The position numbers were made by a program, and so were the translations under genes. Of a DNA stretch of 64,000 nt, positions 43,290-55,347 are shown in pieces. The notes under the pieces are model-generated. The model ran no database searches, had not been told where the DNA came from, and was given only the letters and a program-made list of their open reading frames with translations. The DNA comes from Hymenoscyphus infarciens (taxonomy: Eukaryota > Ascomycota > Leotiomycetes > Helotiales > Helotiaceae), in NCBI GenBank assembly GCA_001414345.1, contig LLCB01000018.1:297522-361521 (forward strand). Reading direction: 5' to 3'. The stretch's first letter is position 1. Every line of letters begins with the position of its first letter.

Positions 43290-44005
43290 TCAATTGGCCT
43301 TTCCATTCTTCGCCTCCCCATTCGCGGCCTCCTTGCTCGTCCTAAACTTCTTAACTTCCTTCTCCACAGCGTCATTGACTCTCTTCTGGAGTTCTGGTCG
43401 GTATCCAAACTTGAATAGAAACTCCATGAATACGAAAAATGGAGCGAGCACTAAAGCTTGGAGCAAGTTGTCCAACAAAGCTGGTGCACGACCCTCGTAT
43501 ACTCCGTGCCCAACAAATTGTGCTCCCCATGAAATGATCTCAGCAGCGATACCGTAGGTGTTGGCAGTTGTAGGATATGTCGAGGTGAGATAGTTTGAAA
43601 ACGCGGCCCATCCAATGATTATTGGGAGAAGGATGGTGCCTGCGACTGGCTCGAGGAGTATATAAAAGCCGCTGTATAGGATTGCTGCGATGGTGCCCAG
43701 ATTGAGGGGAAGATTAGGAACCGTCAGCCATGACGGCAGAGGTATTAAGGTGGGACTATTCGATGCCTGATTTGCTAGTTAGCAAGACTCCGAAATATGA
43801 TCTCAGGCGGAAGAGGGGTAGCATACGAGGAGTAAACTGGCAGCAAGAATCAAAGGGACACATGTCATGTGGATTGCAATATTGGTCGGGTTATGATGGT
43901 ATGCGCCGTACTGTCCCGACGTCAGCTTCTCTTGGTTGATGAAGGCGATGATGTGCGGCTAGGCGGACTCACGAAGCACAGCTGTTTCTCGAGGTTTAAA
44001 GACAT
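43290..44005 (-). CDS. Mpo1-like (DUF962/YGL010w) fatty-acid alpha-oxidation dioxygenase
   Basis: Three exons (43973-44005, 43827-43910, 43290-43766) with introns of 62 and 60 nt give 197 residues. The protein starts MSLNLEKQLCFYGAYHHNPTNIAIH; the YxxxHxxPxNxxIH signature with its histidines, the following VPLIL helix, and the later GHGVYEGRAPALLDN motif are the hallmarks of the DUF962 family. Yeast Mpo1 is an iron-dependent dioxygenase of the endoplasmic reticulum that shortens 2-hydroxy fatty acids during phytosphingosine breakdown. Three to four hydrophobic helices lie between the motifs, and the tail is Lys/Glu/Ala-rich. The length matches the family. The gene is divergent to rpb7 with about 970 bp between starts. 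Confidence 0.92.
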
Positions 44006-44978
44006 GGCGAAGCTCAAGGAAGCAGGTTTGCTTTGCGGTGGAAAGGAGGTTGTGAGGCGTCGTATTAAATTGTCTCGTGGCGTGCGTGGGATGGAGAAAG
44101 GAAGGGAGTTCAAGGGGCAATGTCGAGAGAATAAATCAACGCGATTGTTCTGAACGTAGGATCATCACTAGACGCGACAGCGACGGGATTCGGTTTGGTG
44201 ATGGTGGATAGGTAGGTGGGGAATTGAAGGTGTTGATGTCGGCTTCGTGCTCACTGCTCAGTTTCAGTATGACCCGCTCACATGTAGATGCCAAGCTTTG
44301 AAGCAGTTCGCACTCTTCCCGAGGCACCCGATTTGTTAGAGATGTCATTTACGCAGGACATGCGTTTATTCCAGCACATTCATTCCACACATGCGGATTC
44401 CGCCTGAGCCAAGATGTTCCGCCCTTGGCATTCCCCTCCGCCCTCAGGTGCTTGGCATATGAACCTTCCTTCACACCTTTGACTTGCAGTCAGTTGCCTT
44501 CGTCCTTCCATTGTCTTCGTCGCCCTCGTCCCATTCACGCATCGACAGCCTTTGTGCGCTCTCTGTGACGGTCCCCAGAGCAGTGCCAGAGCGTCCGTCT
44601 TTGCGAACATTCTTTTGAAGCTGTGTACTACTGTACGTCATGTTGCGACCACAGCCCAGAATCGCGTTTTGGACTGATGCAGGTAGATTCTCCCAGTAGT
44701 CAAACGCGACGCGGCAGCATATCCCATATCTACAGGTTTAGGAGCGCAACGACGCGATCAAGGAGGTGGTACTTTCACTCCGTATGGGCTGCGGACGGCG
44801 CACTTGGAAATCGCGGCGCGAATAGATTCACCATCGAGTCTCCTCCAAGACAAAAAGACCAAACACAAACCCTTGCCGAACCAAAATTCTTGCCGCGTGA
44901 AATTTGCTGCCCTCACGATCGCGACACCTCGAGACATACCCTTCACATCTACAATCGCTATTGCGACCACGGCCCGTC
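44006..44978. promoter_or_regulatory. Divergent intergenic region between mpo1-like gene and rpb7
   Basis: This 973-bp gap separates the starts of two divergent genes and should contain both promoters. The first exons begin at 44005 (minus) and 44979 (plus). Short open frames here show no protein-like features. Confidence 0.5.
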
Positions 44979-45655
44979 ATGTTCTTCGTCTTGAGCATGA
45001 CCCATCAGGTCACCCTGCATCCCTCGTACTTTGGCCGAAGCATGCACGAACTGGTGACGCAAAAGCTCTTAAAGGATGTCGAGGGGACCTGCACAGGACG
45101 GTACTTCATCATAACTATAATGGACACGGTCGAAATCTCCGAGGGTCGCGTACTACCAGGAAGTGGTTTGGCTGAGTTCAACGTGCGCTATCGAGCTGTG
45201 GTTTGGAGACCTTTCAAGGGCGAGACGGTGAGAGATGCGGCGCGAAACTCGTGGTAGGCTCGTACTCATTGATTGCAGGTTGATGCTATTGTGACTTCGG
45301 TCAACCAAGTCGGATTTTTCGCAGATGCTGGACCCCTCCCTCTATTCGTGTCCTCGCATGTGGGTAAATCAAATGCTGGCTTGGTGTGAGAGGCTAATGT
45401 TTGTGGCAGTTGATCCCCCCTGATATCAAATTTGACCCTAATGCCACACCCCCTCAGTTCACCAACAACGAAGACTCGGTCATCGAGATCGGAACCCACG
45501 TTCGCGTAAAGTTGATTGGCACAAGAGCAGAGGTGGGAAGCATGTACGCTATTGCGAGTATCAAGGAGGATTACCTTGGGTATGTTTCGTGCAGCGGGGG
45601 CTAATGTCAAGTTTGCTTGCTAATTGAGAATAGATGTTTGCAAGGTGGCTCTTGA
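44979..45655 (+). CDS. rpb7: RNA polymerase II subunit Rpb7
   Basis: Four exons (44979-45227, 45279-45359, 45410-45579, 45634-45655) join in frame to 173 residues, close to the 171 of yeast Rpb7. The sequence begins MFFVLSMTHQVTLHPSYFG and keeps the family landmarks: DVEGTC.GRYFII, VLPGSGLAEFNVRY, FKGETVDAIVTSVN, GPLPLFVSSHLIP, and KEDYLG at the end. The N-terminal RNP-like domain docks on the polymerase core, and the C-terminal OB domain contacts RNA; together with Rpb4 it forms the stalk used in initiation and mRNA decay coupling. The last exon codes only for the final seven residues (GCLQGGS spans the junction), which are not conserved. Introns are 51, 50 and 54 nt. Confidence 0.95.
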
Positions 45656-48600
45656 TAAGCTTTAGCTATGGTGCTGGCGAAAACGAAACGAACGAGAAAA
45701 GCGTAAGAATTTCAGAATGTACATTGTGGACATCAGTTGAAGGGTTTCCTTCTGGATCATGCCCAGACTGCAAACCCAAAAAAGGAGCAATCCGCGTTGA
45801 ATCTGAAGAAGCATGAGCCTTCATGATCAGATTTAATGGAGAAGAACAAGTTCTTGAGATACCAAATTGAAGATTAGAAGAATCTCAGAAATGAAATTTT
45901 CAGCGTTCCTTGAACCCAATTGTCTTATTTTGCAAGTTTCACTTCTTGTGACGCATCTCAAAGTCCCTTTGTTAACCTCTCTCCTATACTTCCTCAATTC
46001 GGTTAGCCCAGACGAAACTAGCAGGGGTAACCGAAAATCCGCCTAAAGTTCTTTTCTTGTTCTTGTCCACCCATTGAAAAGGGCCTTACCATCTCTGCAT
46101 TCAAAAAATCTTCCCAAATATTCTTCCTTACGGAACGGGAGGTTGCCGCCGACGGAGCAGCACATCAGATCCATGGGACTTCAGTATGTCCCCCCTGAAG
46201 TCATTGGGACCACCACACTCTGCTAAGCATGCAACTCTTTTCTTTATTAAAGACAATATCACATGCAGATGATGAAGTAAATGTTATGGCAATTTTCAAA
46301 CTATAACTGAATTTGGTATTGATAGTGAAATGAAAAACAACAAAAACAAAAGCGATGGGTAGCAAATAATCAGTGAAAGAGTGAGTGAGTGAGTGAGTGA
46401 GGGTTTAAAGTAGAAGTGGTTGGACTGGAAAATTTACGTCGTTTTTGGACTATGAATCTTTAGCCTTTTCCTATACTACTCCTTCCTTTTCTTGCTTTCT
46501 GCGTCTTTGTTCTGATCTAGCTTTTACTATAAGAGATATAGTTGTCTCTGAAAAGCAGACTTGGGCACTGATAATCGAGGGGGTCACTGAGGATTATCGT
46601 ATCGAGTAGAACTTAACTGCTGATATATCGGATATATACGATACATGTGATCGCTAAATAGTAAATCAGTGCCGGCAGCTAATAGAATCTATAGGCTCGA
46701 TTTTAAGCAAAGTTATATACTTTATATGAATATAATACTATAATATAAGTAAGTGATTAGCCTAAAGTAATTAATCTAGGTTTATTAATATAGTCTTTAT
46801 ATAGAAGAAAATTAGCGTTTAGAACTAAAAAGAGTAAATTATATTATATAAACATTTATATTTACTATATAGAGCCACTAGCTTAAAAAACAAGATAAAG
46901 ATCGATAATCGTCTCTTTTCTACTAACGATATATCGTATTAGAGCAAAAGAGTCTCGGTTTATATCGAGAGCCGATTATTAATAATTTATCGATTTAAAA
47001 GTATCCTTGTAGTTTAAGCAACCAACACAATGAAGTTGTATGAACTAAGCAAGATATAAGAGGTTATTATATAAGGAATCTTAAGAAAGAGCATAAACCT
47101 ATAAATCTAGCTTTATATTTCATTCTTCAACGTCTAATACTTATCCCCATACACCGCATAGGTCCCTCTTCCGTAGTATGTCTCTATAAATCACAGAAAA
47201 CGAGCCTCTCCTGCCTCTCATTGTTGTAGGGTGAATCACGTGACCCTCGGCGCTAGTGGAGGAACCTGTAGATCTCATCTCTTTTTAGACGTTTTACATA
47301 CCACATATTGATTCTAATGGGTCTCCCTGATCCTGGACTAGGGTGACACCTGAGCCAGTACGATTCCTATGATACTCATGATGTCGAGAAACTACTTAAT
47401 ACTTCTCTGATAAATAATATAGGTGCTAACGAGAATTCCACCCCCTTACCCGATTCTAAAACCACCCCCCGTACTTACTGTCGAAAAGCAACTAATCACC
47501 GAAACGAAATTCCCCGTTCTCTAAGCTCTTCAGTATCCAGAGAGGAAAACCCCGTAGTTGTCTTTAAACTAAGAGAGAGTGCCAGAAATTTATTTTCTTC
47601 TTCTATTATCCGAGTATTGATTACCCAGGCATGGCCCCACGCACACACCAGATAATTCTCCCTGATATTCCTTCCTTCCTATTCTCACGGAATTTAGAAA
47701 GAAGTCCAAGAATCCTGCAAGAATATTGTCCAGAAGTTGCAAATTTGGGGAAGTCAAAGTGGAAAGATATGCAACGCTTAATTACCAATTGACTTTGTAT
47801 CCAAAATACCGTACTACCACCTGGGTATACCAATCCACCATGACACTCTTAGAAAATCACCATGAACAAAATCCAATACCCTCTACCATCTACATCTTTC
47901 ACACCCTCTATAAACTCCTACCCAACCTCAAAATCGCAAATCTCACTAACAAAAGTGAATAGCCCACAGACTCAGACTTTTAAAACACATCTTCTGAAGC
48001 ATGATTCTCAGCCCTAACTTCCGTTATAGATTTAGACCGTAATGCTTACATTCAATCATTAACCTTTTCCTCTCGTTTCTCACATTTTGCAACAACCTCA
48101 CATCCAGCCCTTCTCTCAAACCCTGTGATTCGTATTTCACCACAAGATGGAACCCCGAAAGCCCACTCGGAGAAATTAAAAGTACGTGGAGCCTAGACAG
48201 TCGCGAGAGGAAAGGACGGAAAGGTCATGTGGGCGTGCGCTTGATGCAACCGGGTCCATATCGAATTTTATATGTTTGAATCTCCAGCACCTAAGAACCA
48301 TGAGATATTTTTGTTGTCGAAATGCAAAGCACTGTCGATTTAGATTACCATCTCCCTCTAAGCGTCGCACTCTTTCAAACCCGCTTGAACAGAGCTTTCT
48401 TTTCTTAAACAGAAGAAAGGTCTTGCTTCTGTTGCTGTCTTCGTCCCTCCAGAATTGTGGTTCAACAACCTCGAAAACCAACAGTAACGTTCCTTTTGAG
48501 GTTCATCCCAGCCCCTTCCAAGTCCACACACTCGGTCTTTTATCCTCCAACCCAGGCGTCTTTCTTCGTCGTACCTATTAGATGAGATAACTTTCTTTCA

Positions 48601-48889
48601 AGGAACCACTTCTCTCTTTGACGCTCAAGCTCACTGCGTGAATAGGTGAGACTGTCAAGTTAGAAACTCGCAGCAGAGATACAACATCACAAAAGTTGAG
48701 AAAGTAAAGAATCAAAAAGGTGTTTATTTTTCTATGCACAACGCTCAACTGCTAATCAGTATGCAATGATCCAGAGTCAGACAAGAAAGCTTGACCGTGT
48801 AGGGGGTATATGAAGGGGCTGTAGTTTTTTTCTCCACCAAAGATGAAATTCTCGTTCGAATTACGATCGCTTTCAAGAGATTTCCTCTC
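45656..48889. other. 3.2-kb intergenic region with AT-rich block and GTGA microsatellite
   Basis: No gene is supported. A GTGA tandem repeat lies at 46379-46401. From 46560 to 47130 the DNA is AT-rich with stops in all frames, like the other eroded-repeat blocks. A TCACGTGA palindrome occurs near 47228. The right end (about 48600-48889) is the 3' flank of the RanGAP gene. Confidence 0.5.
46379..46401. repeat. (GTGA)n microsatellite
   Basis: About six uninterrupted GTGA units are visible, just left of an AT-rich block. Confidence 0.85.
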
Positions 48890-50220
48890 TCAAGAAGAAA
48901 TCTTGACTTTCTCAAGTTCACCCGCAAGCTCATCATCAACAACTGGGTCCTTCTTTTGCGCAACAACTGGTTCATCCTCTCGAACCTTCGCATCAGCCTC
49001 AACCTCTCTCTCAGCAAGCTCTTCCAATTCTGATTCCTCCTCCTCCTCCTCATCTTCTTCCTCCTCCTCGTCGCTCTCGAGATCGCTGAGACTGTCAACA
49101 CCCCAGTCATCCTCCACAACAACATCACCAGCAAGGTTTTCTTTTCGCTCATCCAACAGATCTCTCAATGAAGTAATCGCCGAGTCTTCTTCCGAGAACT
49201 TATTACCATTAAGCTCAATTTTCTTCAAAGCAGGTAAAGAAGTCTTAGCAACTTGCGCAAAGACCTCCAACCCTTTCGCGGTGATATCGTTATATTGCAG
49301 ACGTAAAATCTCAAGTTTCTTGTTCTCTCCCTTCCCAAGCGAGTTCGCGAAAGCGACTGCTCCTTTAGAACCCAACAAGGAATCACCAAGTCCAAGTTCT
49401 TGAATTTCAGCCCATCCAGTAACGACACCTGCCAAAGCTCGCGATCCTTTAATTGTGAAGGTATTATCTTGGAGATCGAGTGTCTTGATCCCCTTCGCAT
49501 TCCCGAGACCCCTTGTAAGTAAGTGTTCGATTCCTTTTGGTCGAATACCATTCTGAACCATCTTGACGACCTTTACACCATTATGTAGACTATATGCCTT
49601 AGCCCAAGCTTCCATACTACCTGCCTCTAGTCGGTTGCGACCACAGATAACAGTCTCGAGATCGGGGATGCTGGCATCGGTCTTTTTGGCTTCGACTTTC
49701 TTTGCGTGGAGAGCGGAGAGCGCATCGGCGATTTCAATTCCTGCATATGGTCCAAGGCCATTATTGTTGAGAATAAGATGTTGAAGAGGGACGTGTGCTT
49801 TGAGGAATTCGACAAGGGGTTTCACAGTCTTGAGACCAAAGGCGTTGTCGTTCAGGTTGATGGTGTGGAGTTTGGGTAATAAGAGGAGACCGGTGAGGAG
49901 GGCGGAGATGGCTTTGGGGATTTCATCCAGGAGTCGTCCTGTAAATATATCGGCGAGATTTGCTATCTTTGCGCAAGAAGTGTCAGCAATGAGGGGTCAC
50001 AGAGTGAACAAAGAGGTGTAAGATATACCTGTAAAGTTTTCTTGGTTGCTAGAACCTTTCCTATGGCTTCGCATGCCTCTACGCCTAAGGTGTTACCGAG
50101 TAACCTAACTTCCTCCACATCGTCCATCTCCACAAGGGGTTTGATGTGCGCCTCAACATCTGCGGCAGTATCGAGCTTCAAGCCCTTCCCCTCGAGGGAG
50201 AATATCTTTGAGGATGCCAT
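48890..50220 (-). CDS. rna1: Ran GTPase-activating protein (RanGAP/Rna1)
   Basis: Two exons (50029-50220 and 48890-49966, 62-nt intron with GTATAT donor and CAAAG acceptor) give 422 residues. The protein is built of leucine-rich repeats: VRLLGNTLGVEACEAIG, TINLNDNAFG, LILNNNGLGPYAG, LDLQDNTFTIKGSRAL, LRLQYNDITAKGLEVF and KIELNGNKFSEED. It ends in a long run of acidic residues (about 40 nearly all Glu and Asp) and a short tail, as in RanGAP. The catalytic Arg region reads ETVICGRNRLEAGSM. It stimulates GTP hydrolysis by Ran in the cytoplasm, driving nuclear transport. The gene is divergent to cox17 with 321 bp between the start codons. Confidence 0.95.
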
Positions 50221-50541
50221 AGTATTTTGAATGTTCGACGAGAGATCGGGAATAGAAATGCAAGAGCGGAACGGACTTCGTTAATGTGATGCAAGGTCGC
50301 GATGTAGATGCAGGTCGGTCGTCTTGGTTGTTTTGGACGAACCTTGGGATACCTTGGTGGGGGTTTTGTTTTTGGTGTGGGCAGGATTGTTAATACATCG
50401 GAAGCGGCAGTACAATTCTCCGACATGGACCGAGTTGATTGTCAGCGAGCTTCAAGAGCATCCATTCACTTCCGACGTAAACCTCAACTTCGCAGCTCTT
50501 GGATGTTCTACTACCAAAGCCTTCAAATCGCAGACTCGAAA
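50221..50541. promoter_or_regulatory. Shared promoter of rna1 and cox17
   Basis: Only 321 bp separate the two divergent start codons, so both promoters must overlap or abut here. No TATA box is obvious. Confidence 0.5.
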
Positions 50542-50878
50542 ATGGCATCCCAATCCATCTCCATACGTTCGTCTCCCCGGACTTTCTATTCAATGTCTCT
50601 CTAACAATTCCCATAGCTACCGCCACCAGCGCAAACCCTCCAGCAACCAGTCAAGCATCCTCAAACCCAAAGGTACTTTTCGCCTTTCACCTCCCTCTCC
50701 TGCCAATGAATGTTCTAACACAATAACTCAATAGCCATGCTGTGTATGCAAAGAAGAAAAGGCCACTCGCGACGAATGCATGCTATTCAGCAATGCCAAA
50801 GATCCCCAGAAGGACTGCGCTACCACCATTGACAAATACAAGAGCTGTATGGCCGGTTTTGGTTTCAACCTCCCATAG
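50542..50878 (+). CDS. cox17: Cox17 copper chaperone
   Basis: Three exons (50542-50566, 50617-50672, 50735-50878) with introns of 50 nt (GTTCGT donor, CTCTAAC branch site) and 62 nt make a 74-residue protein. Its C-terminal two thirds match Cox17: PCCVCKEEKATRDEC, then CATTIDKYKSCMAGFGF. Cysteines 29 and 30 form the copper-binding CC pair, and residues 32/42 and 55/65 form the twin Cx9C helices oxidised by Mia40 in the mitochondrial intermembrane space. It hands Cu(I) to Sco1 and Cox11 for cytochrome c oxidase assembly. The 27-residue N terminus is Ser/Thr/Pro/Ala-rich and not conserved. The gene is short enough to be missed without splicing. Confidence 0.95.
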
Positions 50879-51242
50879 GACACGACCATATAAGGGGTGG
50901 GAAGACAAGATGTTACAATGTATAATCTGGTGTATTACAAATCTGTAAAGAAGGAACTATGGCGTTGCATTGGGGTGGCGTTTGGGTTATAGAACGGTGT
51001 TCACTTACTTGCGCAAAATAGACACCAAATCGCTGCTCTTACAATCTTGTATTATGGTCAATTGAATTGAGAGACGAGTTTTAAGGCAATCTGGGATACA
51101 TGGGGGGCTTCACAGCGCAAATTGGTCTGGCATTTGGATGCCCAAGCCCAACTATTGATTTCAAATCACACCACATCTCACTCTCTCACTCTCACTCTCG
51201 GACCAAAATTTGTCTTTGGAATATTCATATTAAATGGTATCA

Positions 51243-53889
51243 TCACAACCCGGCAAGCACACTCTGAATCCCCACACTCCCCGAATCATCCCTCCTCAAG
51301 ATAAATGCTCTAAAATCCGGCTTCTGCAACTTCTTTCCCGCCGCACCCCCAACCTGGAAATTCCTCGATCTCTCCCTCAACGCCTCCGCCGGAATAATAA
51401 AGAAATTCCCAATCTCACTGAGAAGTTCCACTCCACCTTCAGCTTCCTTGGATAGAGGCCAACTTTTTAGTGTAGATACGTATCTTGTCATATCTTTCGT
51501 CACCATCAGTCCACCTGTGGCGTTGACTTGGAATTTTTTGAAATGTTCGAATAGGAGATCTCGGATGCCCAGAGCGAGTTCGCAGCTGAAGACTTCGAGG
51601 TTGTGGCCATCGATGGCTTGAGAAGCTGCTAGAGCCAATTTGTCGAGGAAGGTGCAGATTGAGCCACATGTAACTGTTTGCAAGGTCTCGAGGTATCCAG
51701 GAACTCCACGAGATCCATCAAGCTCACTGTCCTTGGGTCGGAAGTCTGCTTTCTTTTGCCCTGCTAATAGGCGGGTAACCCAATTGAGAACCACTGTGAT
51801 GGTGCTGCGAACAATATTGTTCGTTTTCGACTCGATTCTCTCAACGGCAGACTTCGCTTGTAATTCCATCGATCGTCTCACAGTTGTATTTGACTCTGCC
51901 AGTTTAATGAGTACAGTATTGATGAATCGAGACATGATGTTAGTGATTGTGATGGCTGGTTGTAATTGAGGCAGATACGTGATATCTGGTTCGACCTTCA
52001 CGTTTTCCTGAGACAAGGACATATCTGCGGCAGCATCTAGCGCAGTCTCAATATAGACCTGGCCCATGCTGGTTAAGAGCAAGTTGAGTAAAGCAGATAC
52101 ATCTTTTGGAGTGTCGCTCCCACTGCCAAGTTCTAGCGCCCGTCGGACACCCTCCGCTAGCCATTTGAGCATTCGTTTGGCATTTGGAATGCTCAATAGT
52201 CCATCTTCATCACTGACTTCGATTTCGTTTTTCGCATTGTTATCTTGATCTCGAAGACCAGCAACTCTTATCATCATAGCCTTTTGTGTAGCAGTGAGTT
52301 CAGATGAATCCAATCGATCGATATAAGCATCCTTCGCTGTTGATACTAACTGGGCGCCCTGCTGAGCTAAAGATGCCATAAATCCGGTAGGGGCCTTCTT
52401 CCGCCGCGAGTGATATATTGTGAATTTGAAAAGAAGCGAGGAAGACAATTCTTCTAAACTCTTCCTTTCTCGGTCTATGTATGAATTTCCAACCAAATAT
52501 GGGACAAACAATTCGTCCAGCTGCTGATCAAGACTCAACGCAGTTTGAGCAGAGCATGCTTCCGGGTGCTCTGTCAGGCCATGGGCTTTGAGATCTTCAA
52601 TCAGATTGTTGATGTAACTTCGTGAGGCATGCAATGATCTCAGGAACGCCAGCGAAGATATAGTATCGGCCTTTTCCAGTACCATTTCCAATCGCTGTTG
52701 GATGGATTGTTGAAAGACTCTCTGAATAAATTTCGTCAAGACCACTTCGTAATAGGGAAATGCTCGCTTGATGATAAAGGATTCGTCCTGCATAACAACC
52801 CGAATCTCGTCAATAAGTGATTGCAAGCTAGGCTCCACACCAGGTGGATCGGAATCTGGATCTGCTAGTCGTTCCCAAGTTTCATTGTCCGTTGTCACTT
52901 CATCAGTAATTAACTGACTTCGATCAATAAAAAACTGATGTTGATTGACAAATAGAGCAACGACACTGGATCCTCCATTGAAATCGTGCAGCACTTTTGC
53001 GCATTCTAACATGTCGTCAAAGTTCTGCCTTCGATAGCTGTCATCAAATTGCTTCAACAGGTCTTTTTCCAAAGTTTCCGAGAATTTCTCTATCAGCTCC
53101 CTAGTGTTATGCCCCTTATATCCAACAACGCCATTCGTAACACCGTTCGTTTTTTTGGAACCATTTGTCTGCGCCCACGACGAAGGATCCAACCTCTGGC
53201 TCATTCTCATAAGTTGTCGGGCAATGACAGCACACCTCACTTTGTTGTCCCCACTGCCCTGCCGCCTTATCATATCCTCCAGTGAGGTAAGCTGCCCAGC
53301 TTCACTAACTTCAATCCAGCATTGTATCAAGAAATTGGCGTCCTGCGCTCGTCTTCGTTGCTTGTCCAGGGCTTCCAGCTTCTCTCCAATCTGCACCGCA
53401 ACCAAACCACCTCCATCGTTGTTTCGTCCGTTGGTATCATTTCCGTTGGTTCCGTTTGGCTGATTCAGGGCAAGATCAAGTGTCTCATAAGAATCTATAG
53501 ATTCGTCAAGCTTCCTCCCTAAAGTATCGAGTGTTTGATCATGCTGGACTTCAGCCCGTCGCACCGAAGTCAAGAGTTCCGTTTCGTTTTCTCCAAGTTC
53601 CTCGGAAAGAGTCGCAAGTTGTGCAAGAGCGCCTGTCGTCTGTTAGACCTTGACCGAGTATTAAGGGAAGGGGGCGCATGCTTTCAAAAGTCCGAATGAG
53701 AGGTTTCGGGTCGAAGATTTGCTGTGCTGGTCCCGAACGCCTATTTACAGGTACTGCACTTTCTGCAAGGTCTTCCACGAAATCTCTGACTATAAAATCC
53801 TTATTCGAAAAGTTCTCCAACGTAAAGCTGGGCCCTTTGGGAAATATCGACCGGCCGCTTCCCCCGCCAACGGTATTCAAAGATGCCAT
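51243..53889 (-). CDS. sec10: Exocyst subunit Sec10, first intron GC-AG
   Basis: Exon 1 (53682-53889) and exon 2 (51243-53632) give 865 residues, the usual size of Sec10. The 49-nt intron begins with GC (AAA|GCATGC) and ends in GACGACAG, with a GGTCTAAC branch site; no GT donor restores the frame, while GC-AG splicing yields the coherent sequence LIRTFESALAQLATLSEEL. Later segments fit the family: VLHDFNGGSSVVALFVNQHQF, FIIKRAFPYYEVVLTKFIQRVF, and FLRSLHASRSYINNLIEDL. An N-terminal coiled coil (residues 70-130) would pack with Sec15 or other subunits. The exocyst tethers secretory vesicles at growth sites and is essential for hyphal tip growth. The gene is convergent with cox17 (364 bp apart) and divergent to nus1 (309 bp). 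Confidence 0.93.
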
Positions 53890-54198
53890 TGTCGACTCGA
53901 ATGATCTGCCAGCTTGTTTGCACTACATCGAGAATTGTGGGTGTTTAAATGCCATTCAAGGGTTTAATAGAGGTCCGCAGGGAGTGGTGAATGTGAGTGT
54001 GGTAGGTTTTAGCTGTGTTGCGTTGTTTGAGGTTGAGAGCTCTCGCATCGCCGAAGGTCAGTCGGCGTGGCCTTGCGAGGCTTTCTTTGCCTGCACAGCC
54101 TTCCACTCTGACCTTGGAACAACAACAGCAACTTCACACTCTTTTTCCTTCAACTTCCTTTTTGTATCAAATAGATCTTCCTCCCAAAGCTTCCTAGT
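53890..54198. promoter_or_regulatory. Shared promoter of sec10 and nus1
   Basis: A 309-bp gap between divergent start codons must serve both genes. A pyrimidine-rich run at 54140-54165 precedes the nus1 start. Confidence 0.5.
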
Positions 54199-55319
54199 AT
54201 GCCAGTTGCCCAACGAGAAACCGCAATCTACCGGCGCGATGCAAAACTCAACCACAACCTGCTGACGCCGGAGGAACGAGAGAAGCTCTTAGAGGTACGG
54301 TACACAGGCGTTGCTCTTGTCAACACCATCGGGACTAATCTTTTTAATAGCCTTTCCTTCCAACTCCACCGCCGCGATCCTCGAAATCCAAGAAGAATGG
54401 CATTGTCAAGAACATGCCCGAGGGCCCTGTAGACACCCATTCCATACCACCCATCCGCGGGTTCCTCCAGAACCAATTGCATGCCCTTGTTTTCGCCATA
54501 GTCCACACTTTTTTCTCGGTCTATATACGTTTTCGCAAGGCATACCATGGAGTGAAGGACCGCATATTCGCGATCCTATATTACCACCATCGAACGCCAG
54601 AGCTCATCCAGAAGGATGTGAAGGGATTGGAACGATTACCGGAACACATAAGTGTTATATTGAAGCTAGAAGATGGCGGGAGGGGAGGATCTGGGATAGA
54701 GGCTCTTGTAGACGAAATTGCGGAAATATCAGCTTGGTGTGCTTGTATAGGGATACCTACTCTTTCAATTTATGAGAAAACTGGTATGTGGCAAAACCGC
54801 TGTTAAATTCGAGTACTTTGCTAATTTTCTGAAGGTATCTTGAAAGCATATCTGCCAGCAACGCACGCGGCGATAGAACGAAAACTCTCTTCCTATTTGG
54901 GACCACAACACCTGGCACTCTCATTACGCGCTCCCCATATGGCCCCCGTGGAATCAACCTCACCCACAAGCGAAAACGTACCCGCAAAGAAATTATCCGT
55001 CATTCTCCTTTCCGTTGAAGATGGTCGGGACTCCCTAGTAGACCTCACAAAAACCCTTACAGACATGTCCCAGCGAGGAAAGATTTCAACCAAAGACATC
55101 AACGCTGAACTCATCAACGCGGAAATCTCAGAAAGTGTAATGGCAGAACCGGATCTATTGGTGCTGTTCAGTCCCACGGTAGAATTATCAGGTTATCCAC
55201 CTTGGCAAATGCGACTCACGGAGATTTTCCATGTCCAGGATAATCAAGGGGTGGGCTACCAGGTGTTTCTGCGCGCGCTGTACAATTTCGGGAATGCTCA
55301 GATGCGATTTGGTAGGTAG
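54199..55319 (+). CDS. nus1: Nus1/NgBR-type subunit of dehydrodolichyl diphosphate synthase
   Basis: Three exons (54199-54294, 54351-54783, 54835-55319; introns 56 and 51 nt) encode 337 residues. A membrane segment at about residues 75-95 (LHALVFAIVHTFFSVYIRF) is followed by a cis-prenyltransferase-like fold: RLPEHISVILKLEDG, CIGIPTLSIYEKTGILK, and PDLLVLFSPTVELSGYPPW. It ends EYQ-like GYQVFLRALYNFGNAQMRFGR; the C-terminal RFGR (RxG) motif is what Nus1 contributes to the active site of its catalytic partner Rer2/Srt1. The Asp and substrate residues of the catalytic subunit are absent, as expected of Nus1. The complex makes the dolichol backbone for N-glycosylation at the endoplasmic reticulum. 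Confidence 0.92.
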
Positions 55320-55347
55320 TGTAGGTAGAGTATAAAACGAAGATTCT

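Noticed and set aside
47226..47237. TCACGTGA palindrome
   Set aside because: It is a common basic-helix-loop-helix site, but no gene start lies nearby, so no regulatory role can be claimed.
49823..49825. Possible start of RanGAP in exon 2
   Set aside because: The codon there is GTG in the middle of the conserved LNDNAFGLKTVKPL segment. The true start is in the upstream exon at 50220.
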